Source of the DNA: Symbiodinium natans
Lineage: Eukaryota; Sar; Dinophyceae; Suessiales; Symbiodiniaceae
Length of the DNA: 64,000 nucleotides
Direction: 5' to 3'
Assembly: GCA_905221605.1 (NCBI GenBank)
Contig: CAJNDS010001557.1
Span: 972,501 to 1,036,500 of the forward strand
Shown: positions 40,801 to 48,245 of the stretch, piece by piece
Numbering within the stretch: position 1 is the first letter of the stretch
Layout of the letters: each line of letters starts with the position of its first letter
Made by a program: the position numbers and the translations under genes
Notes under the pieces: generated by a model
Told to the model about the DNA's origin: nothing
Seen by the model: the letters and a program-made list of their open reading frames with translations, nothing else
The model's database searches: none

Positions 40801-43800
40801 ACCCTAAACCCTACACCCTATAATCCCGAAAGACCCTACCCCCCCTAACCCTAAACCCTAAACCCTAAACCCTAAACCCTATACCCTAAACCCTAAACCC
40901 TAAACAGATTTGGGTTTTGGGGGGCCCAAGACAGGTGCAGTGCCCTTGCGGTCTAGTGTGGTGCTTCGCCTGCGGCAACGACGTCCACAAACCTGTGGCC
41001 TGGATGGCTAAGGGGGGTTTAGGGGGGTTTAGGGGGGTTTAGGGGGGTTTAGGGGGTTTAGGGTTTAGGGCTAGGGTTTAGTGCTTAGGGTTTACTGGGT
41101 AGGCCCTTCGGATATTTCATTTGTTCCCTTCTTTGGGTTTAAGAGGCTCATGTATAGGAATATGTTTTCAGGTTTCAAGGCGGACCTAGTTTAGGACGGT
41201 CTGTGGACCTTACCTGCTGGTTCTTTGTAGGGAAGAGGGAAGTAGACACCTGATATCCCCCTTTTAATCCCGTAAAGGGTATGTACATGGGGGATAGTAC
41301 CTAAATCCCTCACTCCCCGAGAACCGGCAGGTTTCGGACGTTTGGTTTGGGGCTTTGGGGGCTTAGGACTCTGGGGTTTTCAGGGTGTTGCGCTTTTTAG
41401 GACTTTGGGGTGTAGCCCCAAAGGCCTCTAGGGCTTTGGAGTGCCTTTTCGGACTTTAAAGTTCTAAGGGCTTTAGGGCTTTAGGACGTTTGGGGGTTTC
41501 AGGGCTTTAGGGTTCTAGAGGTTGAGAACTTTAGGGCTTACCTTTTGGACTTTAGGGCTTTAGGCCTTTAGGGTCTCAGGGTTCTGCGCTTTGGGCTTCA
41601 TCCGGCTTTCACTCGGGTTTTAGGGTTCAGGGCCTCTAAATTCTTCTTGGGACGCACAGAGACGTGGGTTCATAACAGCCATTCCCTAAGCCCTAAACCC
41701 TAAACCCTAAACCCTAAGCACATCTTGCGGTGTTATTTTGGAGGTCGAACCCCTGAAGCTGCAATTATCGGGGTTCTTAAGGGAGGGAGGTTCATGGGGG
41801 CTAGGTACCTTAGGGAACTTTAGGGCAAACCCCATTCGAGCACTCTGCCTGCCACGCAAAAAACGCACCAAAACGAGCGAAAGCAGAACCCGACAAAGAA
41901 GCTGAAAAGCGTAGCAGGTGCGAATGTGAGTCTGGCATACACCAAACTCAAACCCCAAGCTCTCATTTGTCCCTCCCCCAACCCTAAAACCTAAAGCCTC
42001 ACCCCGTAATCTGTCAAAGGGGGCCTGAAAAAACCACATCCCTGCGCTTGGGGTCTAGGGGTTGAGGTCCCTATGTTTTTTGACCCTTTTGTCCTTTTGC
42101 TAGCACCCCTGACCCCCAAGTGGCATGCTCCTGCACGCCAAAGCCCTCAGAAGTCTCAGAAGCCGTTTTTGGGGCTTGAGGGCTGTATAGTTAACTTATG
42201 TGCACCTCAACCATTGCCCCTCGACCCTCAGGTACAGTGCGAGACGGTGAAGCTGTGGGAAGCGAAGAATCGCAACGAGGGCCCCGGCATCTGCGTTGAG
42301 CGTTTGTTTGCGTTTCGGGCGTTCAGGGTCTTGAGCCGGAGACCCTAGACCCTAGACCCTGCACCCAATACTAACCCTGAACCCTGCAGGGTGTTGAGTG
42401 TAGGTTTGGGTTCAGGGTTCAGGGCTCACCCTAAATCTAAACCCTAAACCCTAAACCCTAAACCCTAAACCCGAAACCCTAAACCCTAAACCCTAAAGTC
42501 TAGGTGCTTGAGCGGCTTCTGCCCGGCGCCGAAGGTTTTCTTAGGGATCCCAGCTGCTTGCCTATGGCGAGCCCTCAATACGAGCCCAACATGGCCCAAA
42601 ATAAAGGGTTTGGGGTTTAGGGTTTAGGGTTTGGGGTTTAGGGTTTAGGGTTTGGGGTTTGGGGTTTAGGGTTTCGGGTTTAGAGTGTAGGGTCTAGGGT
42701 TTAGATTTTAGGGCCAATGTCGAAGTGTCCAAGGAAACCCCTGAACCTCAAGCCCCTCAACCAACCCCACTCAAAACCCTAAACCCCTAAATCCCTCGGC
42801 GCCTACAGGCTTCCGGGGGGGCTTAGGGGTTAGGGTTTAGGATTTAGGGATTTAGGGTTTCGAGTTTAGGGTTTACGGTTTATGGTTTAAGGTTTAGAGG
42901 TTTAGAGGTTTAGGGTTGAGGTTTCAGGGTTTAGGGTGCGGTCATGGCCCCAGCGTCGCAGGCTCCGACGTGCTCTGGATCAAGGTGAATACCAAGCTTT
43001 GTCCAAAGTGCAACAACTCCATTGTGACTCAGCCGGGTTTAGGGTTTAGGGTTTAGGGTTTGGGGTCTAGGGTTTAGGGTTCAGGGGTTTTGGGGATTGG
43101 GGCTTAGGGCTTATTGCTCTAAACCCCAAACCCCCAGTTAAGTCAGCGTCATCAGCAATAGTAGTATCCCTGCTCCTGGAAAGTACTGAGAATGAGGACA
43201 CGTCAAGGAACTAGAGGATGAAACCTTATGAGGAACCTTAAGGGTTTAGGGTTTAGGGTTTAGGGTTTAGGGTTTAGGGTTTAGGGTTAGGGCTACTTAT
43301 GTATATAGGGACTACATGAGGTATATACCTCCCTACTATATTCCTTAAACACTGGGACGGGAGGCATCTTTGTGACCCTCAACCCCGAAACCCCTGCGAT
43401 CGGCATTCGGGATTTTTGTCGTAAAACCCTACACCCCTACACCCCTATACACCCCTACACCCCTGCACCCCTACACCCCTACACCCTTACACCCCTACAC
43501 CCCTATATAAACTCTAAACCCTAAACCCTAAACCCTGCACCCTAAACCCTAAACCCCTAACCTTAAAACCCTAACACCCACCTCCTGGACCCTAGACCCA
43601 TCAGGAAAAGAACGGCGGCTGCATGCACATGACCTGCCGAAAACCTGGCGGGTGCGGCCACGAGTTCTGCGACTGGGATGGCTCTTAAGGGTTTAGGGTT
43701 TAGGGTTCAGGGCTCAGGGTTTGGGGTTTACGGTCTGGAGTTTAGGGCTTAGAGCTGAGGGTTTAAGAGCTTAGGGTTTAGGGTTTAGGGCTTCCTTACA

Positions 43801-46800
43801 GGACCTCCCTGCCCCGAAAACGCAGGGACCCAAGTCTAGAACGACCCCCCACCTGGTCCACTGTTTGATCCAATTTAGCCTTCTAGGTAAGAATGGTGAA
43901 AGATGGGGACCCGAACAAACCTCCACTTCACTTTGCTGCTTTCGGGCATACGTCTGGGTTGGTCCTAAACCCTACAAATTGTCGGGTCGGAATAAGTACA
44001 AATACTATGTCCTCAAAGTCCCTTTATAATTAATTATGCTATAATGTTCCCCCCCCCCAACACCATATTCTAGTTATTCCAAAAAGAAGGCCCCTATATG
44101 CCTGGGTTCAGGGCGAAGCCCTTAACCCCAAACCCTAAACCCTATACCCTAAACCCGAAACCCCAAACCCTAAACCCTAAACCCTAAACCCCAAACTAGA
44201 ACCTGGAGGCTGGATTTGCATGAAGCCCTGGAAAGATCACACCCAGTGCAACGCGCGCCTCGGCTGTCGAGACGCGAAAGTCAGGGTTCGCGGCTCAGGG
44301 TGCGCTTTAGCGTTGGGTTTAGGGTTTATGGCTTAGGGTTTAGGGTTTAGGGTTTTAGCGTTTAGGGCTTAGGGCTTAGGGCTTAGGGATTAGGGCTTAG
44401 GGTTTAGGGTTTAGGGAGCCAAAACCCTGGACCCTAAGCCCTCAAACCCCGAAGACCTAACCCGCACCTCCTGCTTTCCCCCGCGTCCCCCAGGATATCG
44501 GAAGACCAGCTGGAGACGCAGAAGAAGGCGCGCCTGACACCACAAACCCTTGTTGCACGTAGGGTGTTTTGGAGTTTTGGGTTTGGTTCGGGGTTTGGTG
44601 TTTGGCGTTCAGGGGCTTAGGTCGGGGTTTAGACAGGGAGGGCTGAAAACAGCTGCCCTCTTGCGGAACCCCCCCCCCTCCTCCCTGGGATTGCGTGCTC
44701 CCGCGGTCAGTGTACCAGGCCCGAAACTTAAACGGGGCACCCTAAACCCTAAACCCCAAACGCTAAGCCTTAAGCCCTAAGCCCCCAAGCCCTGCACTTC
44801 TTCAGAGTGAAACCCAAGGGTCTATCCTAAACCCTCCTTTCCTAAGCCCTAAAATCCAAATCCTCGAACCCTAAGCCCTAAAATCAGGGTTGCCACGGTT
44901 CGGTTCGGTTCGGTTTGGGAGAACCGAACCTTAATTATGCTCGGTTCGGTTCCAGTCCGGTTCGGTTCGGCGGTTCCAACGGTTCGCATTCAGTGTATGT
45001 CATGGGTCCATTGAAAGAGCCCGATTCCCCTAAAGTAAGGGTACCCGAAATCATGACAAGAGCCGTCGTTTCCTTTAGCTGGGTAAATTTATTGCGAGGT
45101 CAGCGAGGTCAACGCCGAAGTGGCGCGGTGCTCCCATGAAATAAGCCTTATTTGAGCGAGGTGGCCCGGGTGAAATAGTGACGTCACGAGCCCCTGGGCC
45201 TTAATTCAACGCTTGAAAAGCACTCCCCAGCGAACAACCCTAAACCCTTCCCTGCTTCCGCGTCATCGGCGACTTCCGGCAGCTCCGGCTCCAACTTGAA
45301 ATGCGAAAAGTGCTTTCGCGAGACTGTGAGCAGTCTGAGTCCCGGACTCACAGACCGAGACTCACTTCATGATCATTGAAGGCAGGAATCTCAAGCATGT
45401 CCTTGCAGGAAGGACGCCCCTGCGCCGTCTCATCGCGTCAGCTGCGCTCCGGCCAAAGTTCTTCAACAGCCTTCTGGCACGGGCTCCACAGGTCCACGAC
45501 CATTTCAAACATCCTAAACCGTGCGAAATCTCCAGCGCAAAGATATCTTTGTGGATTGCTTCGTGCGTGCTCCGTGCATCCGCGACGGATGCTTAAGCAA
45601 AGGCTAATTGGCGTTGAATCACCCCTCACACCCGCAAACCCTCAAACCCTCAAATCCTTAACCTTCAAGCCCTAAGCCCTAGCCCTAAACCCTAAACCCC
45701 TAAACCCCTAAACCCTAAACCCTATAGCATCCTAAAGCCCCCAGCCCTAAAGGCTGCCGCCAAAAGCGACCTCCTCCGCTACGCACCGGGGCTGCACAAT
45801 GGAGGGTCGTCGTTCTTTTTCCGGAATATTTGGGGCTCAGGGTTTAGGGTTTAGGGTTTAGGGTTTAGGGCTCAAAATCATCTGGATCCTGCTGTCGGGG
45901 TATCTAGGACCCAGAGTAGGGCCCACATTTCCTTTTTCAGGGTTTAGGTTCCCGTAGAATCCCCAGTAAACCCAAAAGTGCACCTTTTTGTTCCTAGGCT
46001 ACTCTCGGGTCTAGGTATAAGGGCCCCAACAAAGGGCAGATTCCCCCTAAACCCTAAACCCTTAGGAACACCCTGCTCGTAGGATCCTTATGTTTATGTG
46101 GTGTCTTGGGCCCCTGAATTAGGTTGTCAGCTTCGGGCCACAAGGTTTAGGGTTCAGGGTTGAGGGTTTAGGGTTTTGGGGTTGGGGTTTAGAGGCTCAG
46201 GATTTTGGGCTTTGGGTTTAGGAGTTTGCGTGCCTACAACCCTGAAGTAGTGGACTACGCCTGCTAAGATCCACTCCACCAATCACCAAAACATCTAGGA
46301 CGCCCGACAGTACCCGTATTCTGTTGCTGGCGCTAGGGTCAACCTTTGCTAAACAAGATTTGCACTTATTCTCCGAGGTATCTCGGAACCAGCATCAGAG
46401 GTAGAACTTGTGCCCCCGAAGCAGAGTAGTGCCTCCCTGTCTTGGGAGTGCCGAGCTTACGGTTGGGGAGTTTAGGGTTCAGGCCCTAAGACCATAAATG
46501 CCCCAAAGCCTAAACCCTACTCTCCTCAAGAAATGCAGCTGCTTCTCGGCCCCCCCGCTTCACCCACCTCTCGGATGTGGGGAGCTTATAGTTAGGTAGC
46601 CAAGTACTCCCTAAGCCCGAGACCCTAGACCCAAAGCCCGACGAGGGCTGAGAGCTTCTCGAAGAACCCTTCAACACGGTAACCCACATGCAAACTCAAC
46701 CCTATACCCTAAACCCTAACGCCCTTGAGCCGTGAAATCTTACGGGTTGCCTCGCCTTGGCCGCTCAGGCTCACTTCTTTGATCGCCTGGGCCTGAGGCT

Positions 46801-47801
46801 ACCATCCGGGGATCAAGGCTTAACTTTCAAGATTCAAGATTCAGGGTTTAGGGTTTAGGGTTCATAATTCAGACACCTATGGATAGCCTATGGACCCTTC
46901 AATTTGTATAGGTAAATGAGGGGTCCCCTTTTCAGGGCCTATGTTAAGGGACAATGTAGCCTGCCTTACAAAGAGATGCTTTAGACACCATTCGGGTTAA
47001 GGGTTTAGGGTTTAGGGTTTCGGGTTGTCCCAGGCACACCCCTCCTTTTCTCGGCCTCGTCCTCTCAACCCTGAGCCCTCATTAGGCCCGAAGCCCTACA
47101 GCAGCCCTTAGCCCTAAGCCCTAAACCCCTAACCCTAAACTAAAACCGCCAGACTCATGGGGGGGGGGGGGGGGGGCAGGGAAATCACGGGGGTTGCGTG
47201 TGGGGAGGGAGAAAGGTGGCAAGATGTGGCGCGTGACCGGGTGCTGTGGGCAGGGCTCGAAAGCAAGTGGGTCAATGCTAAGGACAGCAATTGGGCGTCG
47301 GGCAGACAGATGAGCATTCAAGATGTGCCGTGATCGTTGGGCAAGCCGTGCAGCGGTTGAACCTTCATGGAGGTGAATGCTGCAGGAAGCACATGGTCAT
47401 GGTCATGCGATGCTGAGTCCTCCCCAGTCCGTAAGTCGTCTTTTACATCCGAGCACTGCACTGAACGAAGTTGGGACCGATAAGCACGAGGCCTCCATCA
47501 TCTGCAGGAACACCTCAGTGTAAGCCTACCGACTGGGCAACAAGAACCCCCAAGCAAGCGCTAGACATCTAAAAGAGGTCATTGGGGTTGTAAAAAAAAC
47601 CTAAACCCCAAACCCCAAACCCTAAACCCTAAACCCTAAACCCTAAACCCTAAACCCTAAACCCTAAACCCTAAACCCTAAACCCTAAACCCTAAACCCT
47701 AAACCCTAAACCCTAAACCCTAAACCCTAAACCCTAAACCCAAGGCTACCTGGCGCACCACAAGGCTGAGCAGTTTGCCGCCACGGGGCAAGCGAAGGCG
47801 G
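28836..47801 (+). CDS. Ariadne-type RBR E3 ubiquitin ligase gene, 21 exons (N-terminus and last exon not fixed)
   Basis: RBR ligases take ubiquitin from an E2 onto a cysteine in RING2 and pass it to substrate. Joining 21 exons gives 1022 nt (about 340 codons) in one uninterrupted frame, with domains in the family's order: N-terminal helices (RELRLRQEQQ, CRWDVAVYNE, AFFEDAEALR), RING1 (CGIC, LLPC, HPVFCLDCW, LHCPAPGC), IBR (VKWCPGAGC, VQCPCG, CFAC, VQCETVKLW), RING2 (WIKVNTKLCPKC, EKNGGCMHMTC, GHEFC, WICMKPWKDH) and the Ariadne helices (KSDLLRYAHFFDRYLAHH). The GGC catalytic cysteine is codon 43620-43622. Exon phases agree at all 20 junctions; donors are 13 GC and 7 GT, acceptors all AG. Only about 5 percent of the span is coding. 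Exons before 28.8 kb (perhaps 25605 and 26050) and after 47.8 kb (perhaps 50456) may belong but were not joined in phase. The IBR exon at 40287 and the junction at 31720 are the least certain. Confidence 0.9.
29587..29660 (+). CDS. RBR gene exon: UBA-like helices
   Basis: Acceptor CAAAAG, donor GT (GTTGCA) at 29661. It reads VEEDDALLLLRACRWDVAVY and NEAV, matching the Ariadne pattern LL..(Y/C)RW(D/N)...L.E. Phases 1 in and 0 out fit both neighbours. Confidence 0.85.
29746..29841. mobile_element. Family E element
   Basis: GGGGGTTTCCGAAACTAGGG then GTACCTTATTGGGGTTC, core GGATCCTACTATTTGGGGGC. The half-copy at 29417-29490 (AATAAGGGACCCCTACTTTC then GGAAAC) is in the opposite orientation 250 bp away. 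Confidence 0.6.
30299..30355 (+). CDS. RBR gene exon: pre-RING1 helix
   Basis: Acceptor TTCAAG, donor GC (GCGTGC) at 30356, 19 whole codons reading AFFEDAEALRARHGISEGE. It corresponds to the short acidic helix that follows the UBA-like domain in Ariadne proteins. Confidence 0.8.
30656..30750. mobile_element. Family A inverted-repeat element
   Basis: Ends carry GATGTTCCCCCTTATACTAG and the inverted GGACTGTTAGTATAAGGG, around a core GGGATTATAGTAGGGGTA. Lies in an RBR intron. Confidence 0.75.
30924..30990 (+). CDS. RBR gene exon: RING1 start (CGIC)
   Basis: Acceptor TGTCCAG. The exon ends ACTCAGG and the intron begins GTTTAGGG, the first unit of a telomere-like array, so the array itself supplies the GT donor. 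It reads EELGPTSELCGICCPAKAKT; CGIC is the first RING1 zinc pair. Confidence 0.88.
31278..31378. mobile_element. Family B element, inverted orientation
   Basis: TATAGGGCCTTAACAATTAG at the left and TAATTATCCCGACCCCC at the right; core AAAGGGACCATAAGGGGATA. A decayed copy lies at 31866-31932. Confidence 0.72.
31677..31720 (+). CDS. RBR gene exon: RING1 loop and third zinc Cys
   Basis: Acceptor CCTCCCAG. It reads FCAPGEQLLPCSRR; LLPC is the third RING1 ligand. The donor is placed at GC 31721 in phase 0, but the spacing to the next ligand (His of PHPVFC) would be longer than usual, so this 3' edge may be off by a few codons. Confidence 0.7.
31744..31850 (+). repeat. TTTAGGG array
   Basis: About 15 units just after RBR exon 31677-31720. 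Confidence 0.95.
32498..32564 (+). CDS. RBR gene exon: RING1 core (HPVFCLDCW)
   Basis: Acceptor CTGCCAG, donor GC (GCAAAGG) at 32565. It reads PHPVFCLDCWRQYAQMSVEE: the H..FC..CW..Y signature of RING1 followed by the ..EG that leads to the last zinc pair. Confidence 0.9.
32703..32815 (-). repeat. CCCTAAA array
   Basis: About 15 units, with GCTTAGTAAA interrupting near 32785. Confidence 0.95.
33217..33345. repeat. Direct repeat of about 50 bp
   Basis: ACTTTTCGGGTTCAGG, then GT(G/T)TTTCGGATTGGACACCCC, at 33217-33275 recurs at 33297-33345 as CTTTTCGGGTTCAGG and TTTGGGATTGGACACCCC. In an RBR intron. Confidence 0.7.
33365..33660 (-). repeat. Repeats of GCTAGACTTTTCCGGGTAAA
   Basis: Five or six units between 33528 and 33620; similar CTAGA and CTAGAAAAA pieces at 32935-33015. 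CCTCGGGGCCCCGTGTTTCC occurs at both 33385 and 33638, bracketing the block. The - strand frame (RKSLAFTRKSLAF) is a repeat artefact. Confidence 0.75.
34331..34433. mobile_element. Family A inverted-repeat element
   Basis: Starts GGTTGGGAAGTCCCCCCTT and ends AGTATAAGGGGGAGCATCCC AAC, with core CATTATAACAGGGGGTACTA. In an RBR intron. Confidence 0.75.
34604..34641 (+). CDS. RBR gene exon: last RING1 zinc pair
   Basis: Acceptor TTCCGAG, donor GTGGGG at 34642. It reads CLDLHCPAPGCK, the (I/L).CP..(G/K)C end of RING1. Joined to the previous exon it gives EEG-CLDLHCP with no gap. Confidence 0.88.
34862..35330. other. Unique intron island, unrecognised
   Basis: About 470 bases without telomere-like arrays inside the largest introns of the RBR gene. 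Two + frames are open (one has CVRPRR-type basic and hydrophobic runs, the other LECPICCTEHFGK). Composition is unlike the GC-rich exons. Likely an inserted old element; no family recognised. Confidence 0.35.
36365..36500 (-). repeat. CCCTAAA array switching to CCCTGAA
   Basis: Eleven CCCTAAA units then five CCCTGAA units, before the RBR exon at 36536. Confidence 0.95.
36536..36571 (+). CDS. RBR gene exon: RING1-IBR linker
   Basis: Twelve codons, ELLRPRHFSQLL, with acceptor CCGACAG and donor GT (GTTCCTTGG) at 36572. The linker between RING1 and IBR is normally a helix ending in L, as here. A second frame is also open in this island, so the call relies on phase and position. Confidence 0.6.
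37217..37270 (+). CDS. RBR gene exon: IBR lead-in helix
   Basis: Acceptor CTCTAG, donor GC (GCGACTT) at 37271. It reads EASSMRRFRRFLTESLVD, matching the K(Y/F)..FL..S(F/L)V segment that precedes the first IBR zinc pair. Confidence 0.85.
38404..38440 (+). CDS. RBR gene exon: first IBR zinc Cys (VKWCPGAG)
   Basis: Acceptor ATCCCAG, donor GC (GCCAGG) at 38441. It reads DSQGRVKWCPGA plus one base; with the next exon this becomes VKWCPGAGC, the hallmark start of IBR domains. Confidence 0.9.
38581..38705. repeat. Dispersed repeat H, copy 1
   Basis: CAGCATCTCATGTTCGAGC, TTCACTAGTC, CCCACCCACCCAAAGAAA and CCCATAACATGAAGAA recur at 48050-48165 in the same order with small changes. Both copies lie right behind TTTAGGG arrays. 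No inverted ends seen. Confidence 0.75.
39083..39480. other. Unique intron island, open on both strands, unrecognised
   Basis: About 400 bases with open frames of 120 codons on + and 157 on -. It lies within the RBR intron 38441-40006, so it is probably an inserted mobile fragment. No motif recognised. Confidence 0.35.
40007..40039 (+). CDS. RBR gene exon: second IBR zinc Cys
   Basis: Acceptor ACGGAG, donor GTGAGG at 40040. Joined in phase it completes GAGCQRAASDPGT. The donor-side sequence of the previous exon (GGAGCAGGCCAG) and the acceptor side here (GGAGGTTGCCAG) resemble each other. Confidence 0.8.
40287..40321 (+). CDS. RBR gene exon: IBR middle (tentative)
   Basis: With acceptor TGATAG and GC donor at 40322 this 35 nt piece keeps phase between its neighbours and reads CSSTPCPTPSI. 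A different frame, SMQQHSLSDALNSR, also looks protein-like but does not fit the phases. Confidence 0.45.
40935..40994 (+). CDS. RBR gene exon: IBR core (VQCPCG...CFACGND.H)
   Basis: Twenty codons, VQCPCGLVWCFACGNDVHKP, acceptor AAGACAG, donor GTGGCC at 40995. The C.CG..(W/F)CF.C....H.P string holds four IBR zinc ligands and is one of the clearest family matches in the window. Confidence 0.93.
41215..41330. mobile_element. Family F inverted-repeat element
   Basis: Left CCTGCTGGTTCTTTGTAGGG, right end reverse-complements to CCTGCCGGTTCTCGGGGAGT; core GGGTATGTACATGGGGGATA. Partial relatives are near 30490-30555 and 55070-55115. Confidence 0.7.
41340..41690 (+). repeat. Intron stretch of decayed TTTAGGG-type units
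   Basis: Part of the RBR intron 40995-42231. Units such as CTTTAGGGCTTTAGG and GGACTTTGGGG recur in very diverged form; nothing else seen. Confidence 0.6.
42232..42280 (+). CDS. RBR gene exon: IBR-RING2 linker
   Basis: Acceptor CCCTCAG, donor GC (GCCCCGG) at 42281. It reads VQCETVKLWEAKNRNE; after HKP it gives H.P.(x)C.TV..W..KN, as in plant Ariadne proteins. Confidence 0.9.
42962..43023 (+). CDS. RBR gene exon: RING2 first zinc pair (CPKC)
   Basis: Acceptor GTCGCAG, donor GTGACTC at 43024. It reads SDVLWIKVNTKLCPKCNNSI, matching (N/D).(N/L)WI..NTK.CPKC...I at the start of RING2. Confidence 0.95.
43424..43560 (-). repeat. CACCCCTA array joined to CCCTAAA
   Basis: About ten units of ACACCCCT(A/G) followed by CCCTAAA, before the RBR catalytic exon. 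Confidence 0.93.
43605..43668 (+). CDS. RBR gene exon: RING2 catalytic cysteine
   Basis: Acceptor CCATCAG. It reads EKNGGCMHMTCRKPGGCGHE then F. GGC carries the ubiquitin-accepting cysteine (codon 43620-43622), and HMTC, the glycine-rich GGC and GHEFC are the expected ligands. The usual Asn after the catalytic Cys is Met, as in some plant relatives. The donor is GC at 43669; GA at 43671 is almost equally possible. Confidence 0.95.
43980..44100. mobile_element. Family B inverted-repeat element
   Basis: GTCGGGTCGGAATAAGTAC at the left, AGTTATTCC and AAGGCCCCTATATG at the right, core AAAGTCCCTTTATAATTAAT. In the intron behind the RBR catalytic exon. Confidence 0.75.
44209..44254 (+). CDS. RBR gene exon: RING2 end (WICMKPWKDH)
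   Basis: Acceptor CCTGGAG, donor GC at 44255 (phase 2). It reads WICMKPWKDHTQCN, i.e. the FCW.C...W..H....C tail of RING2 once joined to GHEFC of the previous exon. Confidence 0.92.
44494..44527 (+). CDS. RBR gene exon: post-RING2 helix
   Basis: Acceptor TCCCCCAG with a pyrimidine-rich tract, donor GC (GCGCGCC) at 44528. It reads ISEDQLETQKK, the charged stretch between RING2 and the Ariadne domain. Confidence 0.8.
44893..44985 (+). repeat. CGGTT pentamer repeats with inverted copy
   Basis: CGGTTCGGTTCGGTT runs on both sides of GAGAACCGAACC, so the stretch can form a hairpin. Confidence 0.8.
45270..45610. other. Unique intron island, unrecognised
   Basis: About 340 bases lying in an RBR intron. 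One frame reads DFRQLRLQLEMRKVLSRDCE and stops at 45372; another runs from ATG 45369 to 45596 (HVLAGRTPLRRLIASAALRP). The RBR frame joins cleanly without it. Possibly an old insertion or alternative exon. Confidence 0.35.
45753..45782 (+). CDS. RBR gene exon: Ariadne domain start
   Basis: Ten codons, AAAKSDLLRY, acceptor CCTAAAG from a CCCTAAA-like stretch, donor GC (GCACCGG) at 45783. It matches the AK.(D/S)L.RY start of the Ariadne domain. Confidence 0.85.
45903..46017. mobile_element. Family D element
   Basis: CTAGGACCCAGAGTAGGGCC at the left; CTACTCTCGGGTCTAG at the right shows that the ends are inverted repeats. Related but more distant copies seem to lie at 11385-11490 and 51135-51240, which share TTACTGGGC(C/T)ATCAAGT. 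Confidence 0.65.
46030..46760. other. RBR intron content between exons 45753 and 46769
   Basis: Short TTTAGGG and CCCTAAA remnants separated by unique sequence (46250-46480) with no open exon-like frame; nothing else recognised. Confidence 0.5.
46769..46784 (+). CDS. RBR gene exon: 16-nt micro-exon (AHFFD)
   Basis: Acceptor CCGCTCAG, donor GC (GCCTGGG) at 46785, leaving GCTCACTTCTTTGATC. It turns RY + AHFFD + R + YLAHH into the canonical Ariadne RY.(H/Y)(F/Y)(F/Y).RY..H, so the size is set by homology on both sides. Confidence 0.85.
46888..46960. mobile_element. Family G element, shorter copy
   Basis: CTATGGACCCTTCAATTTG at the left, GGGGTCCCCTTTTCAGGGCC then TATGTTAAGGGACAATG at the right. 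Confidence 0.5.
47211..47333 (+). pseudogene. Possible tail of a non-LTR retrotransposon ORF
   Basis: A frame reads ERWQDVARDRVLWAGLESKW then VNAKDSNWASGRQMSIQDVP and stops at 47331. The RW.DV.....ARDR..W..LE..(W/F)V pattern resembles the end of LINE-type reverse transcriptase proteins. Only the tail is present. Family assignment is by memory of the pattern and is tentative. Confidence 0.35.
47596..47742 (-). repeat. CCCTAAA array, one of the longest
   Basis: About 20 near-perfect units ending AACCCAAG, the acceptor of the RBR exon at 47745. A second array follows at 47840-47925. Confidence 0.95.
47745..47801 (+). CDS. RBR gene exon: Ariadne helices
   Basis: Acceptor AACCCAAG at the edge of a long CCCTAAA array; the donor G then GTTAGGG is a broken heptamer. 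It reads YLAHHKAEQFAATGQAKA, fitting the RY..H..S..F(A/E) part of the Ariadne domain. The following exon was not resolved; a short island at 47930 (ALKTGKAH) is one option. Confidence 0.88.
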
Positions 47802-48049
47802 GTTAGGGCTCGAGACCCGAAACCCGATACCCTGAATCGCCCTAAACCCTAAACCCTAAACCCTAAACCCTAAACCCTAAACCCTAAACCCTAAACCCTA
47901 AACCCTAAACCCTAAACCCTAAACCGGAGCCCTAAAGACCGGAAAGGCCCACGTCCCTACACCGATAAACCCTAAATCCTACAGGGCATGCAGCCCCAAC
48001 CCCAAACTAAGGATTGGAGAGGTGGGTTTAGGGTTTAGGGTTTAGGGTT

Positions 48050-48165
48050 CAGCATCTCAAGTCCGAGCATTCACTAGTCAAGCAGCTTGTCAAGGGCTGG
48101 AATAAAACCCCACCCACCCAAGAAACCCATAACATTGAGAAAATACAAAGTCCACTCAATACATT
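48050..48165. repeat. Dispersed repeat H, copy 2
   Basis: Matches 38581-38705 block by block (CAGCATCTCAAGTCCGAGC, TTCACTAGTCAAGCAGCTT, CCCACCCACCCAAGAAACC). Confidence 0.75.
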
Positions 48166-48245
48166 CCCAGTAGGCTTAAAGGTCCAATTGGCCGAAAACC
48201 CAAAATCTAATTCTCAAACCGGGGAGGGTGGGGTGGGGGGGGGTG

